In this document: piece after piece, positions 34,460-45,695 of the stretch | How positions within the stretch are numbered: position 1 is the first letter of the stretch | Layout: the number at the start of each line of letters is the position of its first letter | Assembly: GCF_036346295.1 (NCBI RefSeq) | Contig: NZ_CP107819.1 | Coordinates: 5,704,001 to 5,768,000 of the forward strand | Source: Streptomyces sp. NBC_00536 | Lineage (GTDB): Bacteria > Actinomycetota > Actinomycetes > Streptomycetales > Streptomycetaceae | DNA length: 64,000 nt | Direction of reading: 5' to 3' | Program-made: the position numbers and the translations under genes | The notes under the pieces: model-generated | What the model saw: only the letters and a program-made list of their open reading frames with translations | Told to the model about the DNA's origin: nothing | Database searches by the model: none

Positions 34460-35593
34460 ATGACTGAGAACCTGCCGAGCACCCGCCCCCTTCGCGTCCT
34501 GGCCGCCATGTCCGGCGGCGTGGACTCCGCCGTCGCCGCCGCCCGCGCGGCCGAAGCCGGGCACGAGGTGACCGGTGTCCACCTCGCGCTGTCCGCGAAC
34601 CCGCAGTCCTTCCGCACCGGAGCCCGCGGCTGCTGCACGATCGAGGACTCCCGTGACGCCCGCCGTGCCGCGGACGTCATCGGCATCCCCTTCTACGTGT
34701 GGGACCTGGCCGACCGTTTCCGCGAGGACGTCGTCGAGGACTTCATCGCCGAGTACGAGGCCGGGCGCACCCCGAACCCGTGCCTGCGCTGCAACGAGAA
34801 GATCAAGTTCGCCGCGCTGCTCGACAAGGCCCTCGCCCTCGGCTTCGACGCCGTCTGCACCGGCCACTACGCCACCGTCGTGCTGAACGAGGACGGCAGC
34901 CGCGAGCTGCACCGCGCCTCCGACATGGCCAAGGACCAGTCGTACGTCCTCGGCGTCCTCGACGAGAAGCAGCTCGCGCACGCCCTCTTCCCGCTCGGTG
35001 ACACCCTCACCACCAAGGAAGAGATCCGCGCCGAGGCTGAGGCGCGCGGCCTGGCCGTCGCGAAGAAGCCCGACAGCCACGACATCTGCTTCATCGCCGA
35101 CGGCGACACCCAGGGCTTCCTGGCCGGCCGCCTCGGCAAGGCCGAGGGCGACATCGTCGACGAGTCCGGCGCCAAGCTCGGCACCCACGAGGGCGCCTTC
35201 GGCTTCACCATCGGCCAGCGCAAGGGCCTGCGCATCGGGCACCCGGCGGCCGACGGCAAGCCGCGCTACGTCCTCGACATCTCCCCGGTGAACAACACCG
35301 TCACCGTCGGCCCCGTCGAGGCCCTCGACGTCAGCGCCCTCACCGCGATCCGCCCCCGCTGGTGCGGCTCCACGGCCGCCGCCCCGGGCACCTACACCGC
35401 GCAGCTGCGCGCCCACGGCGGCGAGACCGAGGTGTTCGCCGAGGTGGTCGAGGGCGAGCTGCGGGTGCGCTTCGCGGAGCCGGTCCGCGGCGTGGCCCCC
35501 GGCCAGGCGATCGTGCTCTACGACGGCACCCGCGTCGTCGGTTCCGCCACCATCGCGACGACGACGAAGGCCACGGACACCGTGTCGGCTTAA
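34460..35593 (+). CDS. mnmA: tRNA-specific 2-thiouridylase
   Basis: A 377-aa enzyme that thiolates wobble U34 of tRNA Lys, Gln and Glu. PP-loop [12 protein letters not shown] near residue 16, catalytic Cys in [15 protein letters not shown] and persulfide Cys in [19 protein letters not shown] family-typical RKGLRIGH and C-terminal beta barrel follow. Its stop overlaps the convergent oxidoreductase stop at a shared ttaa. The nearby cysteine desulfurase is the likely sulfur source. Confidence 0.95.
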   Translation: MTENLPSTRPLRVLAAMSGGVDSAVAAARAAEAGHEVTGVHLALSANPQSFRTGARGCCTIEDSRDARRAADVIGIPFYVWDLADRFREDVVEDFIAEYEAGRTPNPCLRCNEKIKFAALLDKALALGFDAVCTGHYATVVLNEDGSRELHRASDMAKDQSYVLGVLDEKQLAHALFPLGDTLTTKEEIRAEAEARGLAVAKKPDSHDICFIADGDTQGFLAGRLGKAEGDIVDESGAKLGTHEGAFGFTIGQRKGLRIGHPAADGKPRYVLDISPVNNTVTVGPVEALDVSALTAIRPRWCGSTAAAPGTYTAQLRAHGGETEVFAEVVEGELRVRFAEPVRGVAPGQAIVLYDGTRVVGSATIATTTKATDTVSA

Positions 35594-36525
35594 GCCGCGT
35601 CCTGGACCACCGTCAGGACGATCTTGCCGGTGGTCCGGCCCTGCTCGCCGATCTCGTGGGCCTTCGCGGCCTGCTCCAGCGGCAGCACCGTGTCGACCAC
35701 CGGTCGGAGCTTGCCCTCCGCCACGAGGGCCGCGATGGCCTTGAGGCCCGCGTAGTCGGGTTCGACGAGGGTCCAGCCGGTGCGGAAGCCCCCGGCGTCG
35801 GCAGGCACGTCGTCGGGACCGTTCAGGGTGATCAGGTGTCCGCCGGGGCGCAGCACCTTCAAGGAGCGCACCCCGTAGTCGCCGCCGATGGCGTCGATCA
35901 CGACGTCGACGTCCGATACCGCGTCCTCGAAGGCGGTGGTCCGGTAGTCGATCATCTCGTCGGCGCCGAGGGAGCGGACGAGGTCGTGCTTGGCGGCGCT
36001 CGCGGTCCCGATCACGTACGCGCCGAGCGCCTTCGCGATCTGGACGGCGAAGTGTCCGACGCCGCCGGCCGCGGCGTGCACCAGCACCCGCTGCCCGGGC
36101 CGCAGATCCGCGGTGTCGGTCAGCGCCTGCCAGGCGGTGAGCGCGGCGAGCGGGAGGGCGGCTGCCTGGACGTGGTCGATCGCGGCCGGCTTGTGGGTGA
36201 AGTGCCGGGCCGTGGCCGTGACGTACTCGGCGTACGCGCTCGCCTGCTGCGGGAAGCGCGGCATGCCGAAGACCTCGTCGCCCGGCTGGAAGAGCGTCAC
36301 GCCGGGGCCGACGGCCTCGATCGTGCCGGACACGTCCCAGCCGACCATCGGGACCGGCCCCCAGGCGATGGGGGTGCCGCTGGCCCGCGTCTTCCAGTCG
36401 ACGGGGTTCACCCCGGCCGCGTGGACCCGTACCAAGATCTCGCCCAGGCCCGGCTCGGGCCGTTCGATCTCGGTCTCGGTCAGTACCTCGGGCCCGCCCC
36501 ACTGGCTGACGACGATGGCGCGCAT
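35590..36525 (-). CDS. NADP-dependent zinc-free MDR oxidoreductase (quinone oxidoreductase-like)
   Basis: A 311-aa medium-chain reductase. The start [15 protein letters not shown] and the GroES-like domain ([24 protein letters not shown]) lead into the nucleotide fold with [23 protein letters not shown]. No zinc-binding Cys are present, as for quinone/enoyl reductases. The ATG at 36525 has gaggag 10 bases upstream. It is divergent from a GlxA-type regulator across 103 bp, suggesting that the regulator controls it. Substrate unknown. Confidence 0.9.
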   Translation of the reverse strand: MRAIVVSQWGGPEVLTETEIERPEPGLGEILVRVHAAGVNPVDWKTRASGTPIAWGPVPMVGWDVSGTIEAVGPGVTLFQPGDEVFGMPRFPQQASAYAEYVTATARHFTHKPAAIDHVQAAALPLAALTAWQALTDTADLRPGQRVLVHAAAGGVGHFAVQIAKALGAYVIGTASAAKHDLVRSLGADEMIDYRTTAFEDAVSDVDVVIDAIGGDYGVRSLKVLRPGGHLITLNGPDDVPADAGGFRTGWTLVEPDYAGLKAIAALVAEGKLRPVVDTVLPLEQAAKAHEIGEQGRTTGKIVLTVVQDAA

Positions 36526-36628
36526 GTGTTTCTCCTCAGGTGTGTCCGGTGCTGCTCTGGAACCAGCTTCGGTGCCCGGACGAGGCCGCGGTGTTGGCCG
36601 GACGGCCACCATGTGTCAGGATCTGGCC

Positions 36629-37597
36629 ATGCACCGGATCGCCGTACTCGCCCTCGAAGGCGTCCCCCCGTTCGAGCTCGGGATCCCCTCACGGGTCTTC
36701 GGCAACGCCCTGGACGAGGCCGGGAACCCGCTCTACGAGCTGACCGTCTGCACCGCCGACGGGCAGCCCGTGACCAGCGACGCGGGCTTCACGGTCGGCG
36801 TCTCGGCGGGTCCCGAAGCCCTCGCCGTGGCCGACACCGTGATCATCACGCCCACGCACGCCATGGACGAGCTTGCGCACGGCGCGCCCCTGCCGCAGGA
36901 GCTGACCGACGCGCTCGCCGCGATCAGGCCCGGCACCCGGCTGGTCTCCCTCTGCACCGGCTCCTACGTCCTCGCCGCCGCCGGGCTGCTCGACGGCCGG
37001 CCCGCCACCACGCACTGGCTGCACGCGCCCGAGTTCCAGCGGGGCTTCCCGCGCGTCCGGCTCGACGAGGAGGTCCTCTTCGTGGACGACGGCGACATCC
37101 TCACCTCGGCGGGCGTGGCCGCCGGTGTCGACCTCTGCCTCTACATGATCCGCCAGGACCAGGGTTCCGCCGTCGCCAACCGCGCCGCGCGGCTGTGCGT
37201 GGTCCCGCCGTGGCGCGACGGCGGCCAGGCCCAGTACATCGACCGGCCCGTCCCCGTACCCACCGTCGCCACCACCACCGCCACCCGGGCCTGGGCTCTG
37301 GAACGCCTCGCCGAGCCGATCACTCTCACCGAGCTCGCCGATCACGCCCGGATGAGCCTGCGTACTTTCACCCGGCGGTTCCGCGAGGAGGTCGGCATGA
37401 CCCCGGTGCAGTGGCTCACCGGGCAACGCCTGGAGGCCGCCCGCCAGTTGCTGGAATCCTCCGACCTCCCGGTCGACCTCGTCGCCCACCGGGCCGGCTT
37501 CGGCTCGGCCAACTCCCTGCGCCAGCACATGCGGACCTCGCTCGGAGTGTCGCCGATCGCCTACCGGCGCACCTTCCGTCCCGCCGCGGCGGCATGA
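36629..37597 (+). CDS. GlxA-type AraC transcriptional regulator with DJ-1/PfpI-like domain
   Basis: A 322-aa regulator. The N-terminal half (1-190) is a DJ-1/PfpI-like (class I glutamine amidotransferase fold) domain, MHRIAVLALEGVPPFELGIPSRVFG to LVSLCTGSYVLAAAGLLDGR. The C-terminal 100 residues are an AraC/XylS pair of HTHs, ITLTELADHARMSLRTFTRRFREEVGMTPVQWL and DLVAHRAGFGSANSLRQHM. ATG at 36629 has aggatctgg 8 bases upstream; an ATG at 36611 is possible. It diverges from the MDR gene. Signal ligand unknown. Confidence 0.9.
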   Translation: MHRIAVLALEGVPPFELGIPSRVFGNALDEAGNPLYELTVCTADGQPVTSDAGFTVGVSAGPEALAVADTVIITPTHAMDELAHGAPLPQELTDALAAIRPGTRLVSLCTGSYVLAAAGLLDGRPATTHWLHAPEFQRGFPRVRLDEEVLFVDDGDILTSAGVAAGVDLCLYMIRQDQGSAVANRAARLCVVPPWRDGGQAQYIDRPVPVPTVATTTATRAWALERLAEPITLTELADHARMSLRTFTRRFREEVGMTPVQWLTGQRLEAARQLLESSDLPVDLVAHRAGFGSANSLRQHMRTSLGVSPIAYRRTFRPAAAA

Positions 37598-37686
37598 CCC
37601 GCGGGGTAATCGACGCCGTTCCGCGGCCGGGGCAGGATCGGACCAACAGCCGGTCCCGCCACGGAAGAAGAGGACACCGAGCCGCC

Positions 37687-38031
37687 ATGACCGCATACGC
37701 GATCGCCCACCTGCGCCCCGACACGATGAACGACGACATCCTGCGCTACATCGAGGAGATCCAGGCCACCATGGACCCCTTCGAGGGCGCCTTCCTCGTC
37801 CACGGCGCCACCCCCGAGGTCCTGGAGGGCCCCTTCCCCGGCACCGTGGTGGTCATCGGCTTCCCGGACATCGAGCGCGCCCGCGCCTGGTACGCCTCGC
37901 CCGCCTACCAGGAGCTCCTCCCGCTGCGCACCCGCCACATCCCCGGCGAGGCCGTCCTCATCGACGGCGTCCCCCCGGGCTACGACGCCACGAAGAGGGC
38001 GGCGGCACTGCGCGCGGCCGCCGGGCTCTGA
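37687..38031 (+). CDS. DUF1330-family protein
   Basis: A 114-aa ferredoxin-like alpha-beta barrel protein of the DUF1330 type. AYAIAHLRPDTMNDDILRYIEEIQATMDPFEGAFLVHG and EVLEGPFPGTVVVIGFPDIERARAWYASPAYQELLPLRTRH are the family segments. Family members sit beside oxidoreductases but their function is not known. It lies 89 bp after the GlxA-type regulator on the same strand and may be cotranscribed with it. An agaagaggac purine tract is a distant ribosome site. Confidence 0.85.
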   Translation: MTAYAIAHLRPDTMNDDILRYIEEIQATMDPFEGAFLVHGATPEVLEGPFPGTVVVIGFPDIERARAWYASPAYQELLPLRTRHIPGEAVLIDGVPPGYDATKRAAALRAAAGL

Positions 38032-38096
38032 CGAAAAGGGCCGGGGAGGGGCGGGCGCGGGCCGGACGGACCGGACCGGGCGGCCGGGGTGCGAGC

Positions 38097-38795
38097 ATGG
38101 GCGGTATGGCTACCCACCTCATCACCGGCGCCGGCTCCGGCATCGGCGCCGCCGTCGCGCGCCGCCTGCACGCACGCGGCGACGAACTCATCCTCATCGC
38201 CCGCGACGCCGCCCGCGGCAAGGAGCTGACCGCCCTCTTCCCCGGCTCGCGCGCGCTCGTCGCGGACCTCGCCGACCCCGACCGGATCTCCTGGGCCTTC
38301 TCCCACCAGGCGCTGCCCGACCGGCTCGACTCCCTGCTGCACATCGCCGGGATCGTCGACCTCGGCCCGGTCGGCGAGCTGCGCCCCAAGACCTGGCACC
38401 AGCAGCTCAACCTCAACCTGATCGCCCCCGCCGAGCTGACCCGGCTCACGCTGCCCTCGCTGCGCGCCTCCCGCGGGCAGGTCCTCTTCGTGAACTCCGG
38501 CGCCGGACTCACCGCGCACGCGGAGTGGGGCGCGTACGCCGCCTCCAAGCACGGACTGCGCGCGCTGGCCGACGCGTTGCGCGCCGAGGAGAAGCCGAAC
38601 GGGATCCGCGTCACCTCCGTGTACCCGGGACGCACCGCCACCCCGATGCAGGCCAAGGTCCGCTCCCAGGAGGGCGAGAGCTACGACGCGGCCGACTGGA
38701 TCGACCCCGAGTCCGTCGCCACCACCATCCTGATGGCCCTCGACCTGCCCCGCGACGCGGAGGTCAACGACCTCTCCGTGCGGCCCGGACGATGA
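38097..38795 (+). CDS. Short-chain dehydrogenase/reductase
   Basis: A 232-aa classical SDR. The cofactor loop TGAGSGIGAAVARRL lies at the N-terminus, the catalytic triad Ser in FVNSGAGL and Tyr-x3-Lys in GAYAASKHGL, and the conserved LLHIAGI. The loop after beta 2 (ARDAARG) suggests NADP(H). ATG at 38097 has ggggtg 6 bases upstream; an ATG at 38106 is equally plausible. Overlaps the following methionine-synthase-like gene by ATGA, so the two are coupled. Substrate unknown. Confidence 0.88.
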   Translation: MGGMATHLITGAGSGIGAAVARRLHARGDELILIARDAARGKELTALFPGSRALVADLADPDRISWAFSHQALPDRLDSLLHIAGIVDLGPVGELRPKTWHQQLNLNLIAPAELTRLTLPSLRASRGQVLFVNSGAGLTAHAEWGAYAASKHGLRALADALRAEEKPNGIRVTSVYPGRTATPMQAKVRSQEGESYDAADWIDPESVATTILMALDLPRDAEVNDLSVRPGR

Positions 38796-39787
38796 GCGCA
38801 CCCGTGACCGGCGCGGCCACCGGAGTCGGCTCGCTGCCCGGCGCGGACGCCCGCGAGGCCGCCAAGACCGTCACCGGGTCCTTCGAGGACTTCCCGTACC
38901 TCGCCGAGCTGCCCGCCCGCGGGCCCGGCGCCGACATGATCGGGCGCTCGCTGGGGCTGCTCGTCGACATGTACGCGCACGTCGAGCCCAGCGGCTGGCG
39001 CCTCAGCGACCGTCCCGGCCGGGACACCAAGCGGGCCCGGTCCTGGCTCGGCGAGGACCTCGACGCGCTGGAGGAGTTCACCCAGGGCTACCAGGGCAAG
39101 CTCAAGGTGCAGGTGGTCGGGCCGTGGACGCTCGCCGCCGCCCTGGAACTGCACGGCGGCGAGGCCGTCCTGCGGGACCCGGGCGCCTGCCGGGACCTGG
39201 CCGGTTCGCTGGCCGAAGGACTGCGGGAACACCTGGCGGATGTGCAGAAACGCATCCCCGGCGCGGAGATCGTGCTCCAGGTCGACGAGCCCTCGCTGAC
39301 CGCGGTCCTGCGCGGGCACGTCCGTACGGCCAGCGAGTACCGCACCTACCGGGCCGTCGACCGGCAGGTGGTGGAAGGCGCGCTGCGGGACCTGTTCGCC
39401 GTGCACGATGGGGAGGCCGTCGTGCACTCCTGCGCGCCGGACGTCCCCTTCGCACTGCTGCGGCGGGCCGGGGTCGCGGGCGTGTCGTTCGATTTCTCCT
39501 TGCTCACCGAGCGCGATGACGACGTCATCGGCGAAGCCGTTGAGGACGGCATGAAACTCTTCGCCGGAGTGGTGGCGGGGACCGACGGTCCGTTGTCAGA
39601 CCCGGGCGGTAGCGTCATGGGTGTCAGGAAGCTTTGGCGCAGGCTGGGGCTGGCCCCGGGGACCCTCGCGGAGTCCGTCGTGGTCACCCCGTCGTGCGGT
39701 CTGGCGGGCGCCTCGCCCGCCTACGCCCGCGCGGCGATGGCGCATTGCGTCAAGGCGGCGAGGTCGCTCGCCGACAACCCTGAGTGA
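38792..39787 (+). CDS. MetE C-terminal-like (cobalamin-independent methionine synthase type) protein
   Basis: A 331-aa protein with the TIM-barrel of the C-terminal domain of MetE and no N-terminal half. The start MSAPVTGAATGVGSLPGADAREA and the segments LKVQVVGPWTLAAALELHGG, VLQVDEPSLTAVLRG are typical. Zn-binding His/Cys are visible in AVVHSCAPD and VVTPSCGLAG. It may be a short methionine synthase using an alternative methyl donor, or a MetE-like methyltransferase; full-length MetE is about 750 aa. Overlaps the SDR and lies 30 bp ahead of ligA. Confidence 0.83.
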   Translation: MSAPVTGAATGVGSLPGADAREAAKTVTGSFEDFPYLAELPARGPGADMIGRSLGLLVDMYAHVEPSGWRLSDRPGRDTKRARSWLGEDLDALEEFTQGYQGKLKVQVVGPWTLAAALELHGGEAVLRDPGACRDLAGSLAEGLREHLADVQKRIPGAEIVLQVDEPSLTAVLRGHVRTASEYRTYRAVDRQVVEGALRDLFAVHDGEAVVHSCAPDVPFALLRRAGVAGVSFDFSLLTERDDDVIGEAVEDGMKLFAGVVAGTDGPLSDPGGSVMGVRKLWRRLGLAPGTLAESVVVTPSCGLAGASPAYARAAMAHCVKAARSLADNPE

Positions 39788-42112
<2,325 letters not shown>

Positions 42113-42502
42113 CGAAAGAGCACGGGTCGACCGGCGGCGGAGCGGCCGGAGGCGAACGGATGCGTGGCGTGCGGCCGTACGGGCGGGCGCACGCCGGGCG
42201 CGCGAGGTGGTCGTGAACGGCCGGTACCGGCCTAGCCGCAAGGCGTTGACCTGTCGGATCATCGCAAGGGTGACCCGGAAGTCCTGGTCCGGCCTCACCC
42301 GTTCGGCGGATACCGTACTGATGAGGATGGCTGGGTCGTATTCGGGCAACCGCCGTCGACCGCTGCCCTTGGGAGCCCCTCGCGTCCTACTGTTGAGGGG
42401 TGCGCCTGTCGTGCACGGTTGCGGGACGCGAATCCAGCCGTGATGGCATGACATCGGGGCCATCACGAGGCAACGGCATCGCCGGCTGTGAGAGGGACGG
42501 GC
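42113..42502 (+). promoter_or_regulatory. rmdB leader with two palindromic sites
   Basis: 390 bp without a gene. It holds a perfect 14-bp palindrome ggccggtaccggcc (42219-42232) and an inverted repeat gtgatggc-N11-gccatcac (42440-42447 and 42459-42466) 36 bp before the rmdB start. These look like regulator binding sites for the c-di-GMP gene, though no named consensus was matched. Confidence 0.4.
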
Positions 42503-44902
42503 ATGAAACCCATCGAAAGCGCCGACCCGCCACCGGATTTCGGCGGGACGGGCGGGGAACTGCCGTCCCTGCGGACGGACCGGGCGGCCCGCACCGCCGG
42601 GCGGGGGAGCCGCGCCGGACACGCGCGCCGCGACGGACGTGCCCCCCGGCCCGAGCGCGCACCGCGCGCCGAACGCCCGGTACGGCAGGAGCGCCCGGCC
42701 GTCGCCGAGCGCCCCGCCCAGCCCCCGCGGTACGGCGTACGGACCACCCGCACGCCCGAACCCCACCCGCCCGAGGCCGGATCCGGAGCGGGCTCCGGCG
42801 GCGGGCCGGGCACCGAGGTCCACGGCTGGCGCGCCGCACTCCCGTTCGCCGTCGTCGGCCTCTCCCTCGTCGTCCTCGTCGTCGGGATCGCCCGGGCGCT
42901 GAGTGACCGTCACGCCCTGTTCCCCGGCGGCGCCGCCGGATGGGGCCTCGCCCTGCTCACCGGCATCATCGTCGGCCACCTCGTCGCGCTCGGCCGGGAC
43001 CGCTGGTGGGGCGGCACCGGCTCCGGCGCCGCCCTCACCCTCGGCGTGCTCATCCTCTACGGCTGGATCCCGGCCGGGCTCGTCTCGCTCGCCGTGGTCT
43101 CCCTCGTCGGCGCCGCCCGCAGGCACCGCTGGCGCCAGGGCCTGCTGCACGGCTCCGCCGACATCCTCGGCATCGCCGCGGGGGCGCTCGTACTCGCCCT
43201 CTTCGGCCAGGCGCCCAGCGTCGAGGTGCCCTGGCAGCCCACCGGCTGGGGGCCCGGGGCGATCCCCGAGATCACCCTCGTCGCCATCGCCTACCTGCTG
43301 GTCACCCGGGTCCTGCTGTGGCTCGCCCTGACCCCGCGCGGCCGCGGGCTGCCCACCGTCGCCCGCACCGCGCTGATCCGCCAGGCCCTGGTCGCCGCGG
43401 CGCTGCTCGGCATCGCCCCGCTGATCTGCGTGGTCGCCATCACCCTGCCCGTCCTGCTGCCCCTCTTCGCCGTCCCGCTGATCGCCCTCGACTCCACCCT
43501 GTGGATCGCCCGGGCCCGCGCCGAGGAACAACTGCGCGACCCGCTCACCGGACTGCCCAACCGGCAGTGGCTGCTGGAGCGCGCCTGGCGGGCCCTGGAC
43601 GAGGCTGAACGTATCGGCACCCGCTCCGCCCTGGTCCTCATCGACCTCGACCGCTTCCGCGCCGTCAACGACACCCTGGGCCACCTCGCCGGAGACCGGC
43701 TGCTCCTCCAGATCGCCGACCGGCTCCGCCAGGCCCTGCCCGAGGACGCCGAAGTGGCCCGGCTCGGCGGCGACGAGTTCGCCGTCCTGCTGCCCGTCGC
43801 CGACTCCACCACCAGCGCCCAGCGGGTGGCCCGCCACCTCGTCGCCGAACTCAGCTCGCCGCTCGACCTCGACGGGCTCACCCTCGTCCTGGAGGCCAGC
43901 GCGGGCCTCGCCGTCTTCCCCGACCACGCCCTCGACGCCGAAGGGCTGCTGCGGCGGGCCGACGTCGCGATGTACCAGGCGAAGCGGGACCGCACCGGAG
44001 TCGAGGTCTACGAGTCCAAGCGGGACAGCAACACCCCCGACCGGCTCGGTCTCCTCGGCGACCTGCGGCGCGCGCTCGACGCGGGCGAGGTGGAACTCCA
44101 CTACCAGCCCAAGGTCCGCTTCGACGGACAGGTCGCCGGACTGGAGGCCCTCGTCCGCTGGGTGCACCCCGAACGGGGGCGCGTCTCGCCCGACGAGTTC
44201 ATCGCGATCGCGGAGACCTCCGGTCTGATGCCGCACCTGACGGAGTACGTGCTCGAAACCGCGCTGGCCCAGGTCGCCCGCTGGCGGGCCCAGGGCCTGA
44301 AGGTGCCGGTCGCCGTCAACGTCTCACCGCGCGACGTGCACACCCCCGGCTTCGCCGGGGCCGTCGCCGCGCGGCTCGCCCGGCACGGGGTGCCCGCGAG
44401 CGGGCTGCAACTGGAGATAACGGAGCACGTCCTGCTGGAGGACCCGCAGCGGGCCGCCGACACCATGGCGGGGCTCACCGGGCACGGCGTGAAGATGTCG
44501 CTCGACGACTTCGGGACGGGCTACTCCTCCCTCGTCCACCTGCGGCGGCTGCCCGTCAGCGAACTGAAGATCGACCGGTCCTTCGTGGCGCGGCTGGCCG
44601 TCGACGCGCAGGACGCGGAGATCGTCCGCTGCACGGTGGACCTGGCCCACTCCCTCGGCCTGCTGGTCGTGGCCGAGGGCGTCGAGGACGACGAGACCTG
44701 GGAGCGGCTGCGGGACCTGGGCTGCGATGCGGTGCAGGGGTGGCTGGTGGCCGCCGCGATGCCGCCCGCCGAGGCCACGGCCTGGCTGCTGGCGCGCGGC
44801 GAGCGGGGCTGGCGGCGCCCGGCCGACATCACGGCGGAACTCGCCGCCGCCGCGGCCGCGACCCCGGATTCCGCCCGCCAATCCGGCCCACCCGGCGTGT
44901 GA
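42503..44902 (+). CDS. rmdB: Membrane GGDEF-EAL c-di-GMP enzyme, RmdB type
   Basis: A 799-aa protein. A Pro/Arg-rich cytoplasmic start (1-105) precedes a membrane sensor region of about 6-8 helices (115-335), a GGDEF domain (about 343-505) and an EAL domain (about 520-765). GGDEF is intact at 422-426 (RLGGDEFAVLL) and EAL at 548-550 (GLEALVRWVHP). The EAL catalytic set also includes NVSPRDVH, LEITEHVL, DDFGTGYSSL and LKIDRSF. S. coelicolor RmdB, encoded just after ligA as here, degrades c-di-GMP and affects development; the identical context supports the name. The ATG at 42503 has gagagggac upstream; a GTG at 42488 is less likely. Confidence 0.88.
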   Translation: MKPIESADPPPDFGGTGGELPSLRTDRAARTAGRGSRAGHARRDGRAPRPERAPRAERPVRQERPAVAERPAQPPRYGVRTTRTPEPHPPEAGSGAGSGGGPGTEVHGWRAALPFAVVGLSLVVLVVGIARALSDRHALFPGGAAGWGLALLTGIIVGHLVALGRDRWWGGTGSGAALTLGVLILYGWIPAGLVSLAVVSLVGAARRHRWRQGLLHGSADILGIAAGALVLALFGQAPSVEVPWQPTGWGPGAIPEITLVAIAYLLVTRVLLWLALTPRGRGLPTVARTALIRQALVAAALLGIAPLICVVAITLPVLLPLFAVPLIALDSTLWIARARAEEQLRDPLTGLPNRQWLLERAWRALDEAERIGTRSALVLIDLDRFRAVNDTLGHLAGDRLLLQIADRLRQALPEDAEVARLGGDEFAVLLPVADSTTSAQRVARHLVAELSSPLDLDGLTLVLEASAGLAVFPDHALDAEGLLRRADVAMYQAKRDRTGVEVYESKRDSNTPDRLGLLGDLRRALDAGEVELHYQPKVRFDGQVAGLEALVRWVHPERGRVSPDEFIAIAETSGLMPHLTEYVLETALAQVARWRAQGLKVPVAVNVSPRDVHTPGFAGAVAARLARHGVPASGLQLEITEHVLLEDPQRAADTMAGLTGHGVKMSLDDFGTGYSSLVHLRRLPVSELKIDRSFVARLAVDAQDAEIVRCTVDLAHSLGLLVVAEGVEDDETWERLRDLGCDAVQGWLVAAAMPPAEATAWLLARGERGWRRPADITAELAAAAAATPDSARQSGPPGV

Positions 44903-45260
44903 GGGCATCTTCGGGTTCCGGGCTGCGCCCGGGGTGCCTCCGGCGGCGCCTCAAACGCCGGCGGGGCTGGGTCGGGCGCCCGGCAGGGCCGGCCTCAGGC
45001 CCGGCATTCCAGCCGGCCCGGCGCTTGAGGGCGTCTTCGGGTTCCGGGCTGTGCCCGGGTGCCTCCGGCGGCGCCTCAAACGCCGGCGGGGCTGGTTTGT
45101 CCGCCCGGCAGGGCCAGCCTCAGGCCCGGCATTCCAGCCTGCCCGGCGTTTGAGGGCATCTTTGAGCCGCGCCGGCGATTGAGGCGCGGGTTCCGGGCTG
45201 CGCCCGGGTGCCTCCGGCGGCGCCTCAAACGCCGGCGGGGCTGGGTCGGGCGCCAGGCGG
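44889..45260. repeat. Tandem array, about 126-bp unit, with the ccggcgtttgagg element in both orientations
   Basis: The cccggcg start of the unit falls at 44891, 45017 and 45142 (periods 126, 125), and a shorter fourth copy begins near 45173. Each unit contains the inverted core cctcaaacgccgg (about 44950, 45074 and 45222), complementary to ccggcgtttgagg at 45143, so hairpins of 13 bp are possible. Other parts (gcatcttcgggttccgggctg, gggtgcctccggcggcg) repeat with few changes. It abuts the rmdB stop and ends about 130 bp before gatC. Confidence 0.88.
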
Positions 45261-45393
45261 GGCCGGTTCGGCGCCCGGCAGGGTCGCACGCCGCGCCCCC
45301 CGGGGACGGAACCGTTTCGTGGGTCGGGCGCCCCGCCCCATAGGATTGGGGCCGAAACCTGAATCCCGATACACCACCCCAGAGGATCGCTGC

Positions 45394-45690
45394 ATGCCTG
45401 GCATCACGCGCGAGGAGGTCGCCCACCTCGCTCGGCTGGCACGTCTGGAGCTGAAAAGCGAAGAGCTCGACCACTTCGCCGGACAGCTCGACGACATCAT
45501 CGGCGCGGTCGCCCGCGTTTCCGAGGTTGCCGACCAAGACGTCCCGCCGACCTCCCACCCGCTCCCGCTGACGAACGTCATGCGCGCGGACGAGGTCCGT
45601 CCGTCGCTCACCCCCGCGCAGGCGCTGGCCGGCGCCCCCGCTCAGGAGCAGCAGCGTTTCAAGGTGCCGCAGATCCTGGGGGAGGACTAA
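45394..45690 (+). CDS. gatC: Aspartyl/glutamyl-tRNA amidotransferase subunit C
   Basis: A 98-aa stabilizing subunit of Gat[42 protein letters not shown] and [39 protein letters not shown] are characteristic. agagga lies 8 bases before the ATG. The usual length is about 95-100 aa. A taggat hexamer near 45342 could be a promoter -10. First gene of gatC-gatA-(small gene)-gatB. The complex converts Glu-tRNA(Gln) and Asp-tRNA(Asn) to the amide forms. Confidence 0.95.
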   Translation: MPGITREEVAHLARLARLELKSEELDHFAGQLDDIIGAVARVSEVADQDVPPTSHPLPLTNVMRADEVRPSLTPAQALAGAPAQEQQRFKVPQILGED

Positions 45691-45695
45691 TCACC

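Noticed and set aside
33239..36502. 1087-codon open frame on minus
   Set aside because: It covers four genes with recognised motifs (desulfurase, amidase, mnmA and the oxidoreductase) in other frames and consists of Arg/Gly/Pro-rich sequence.
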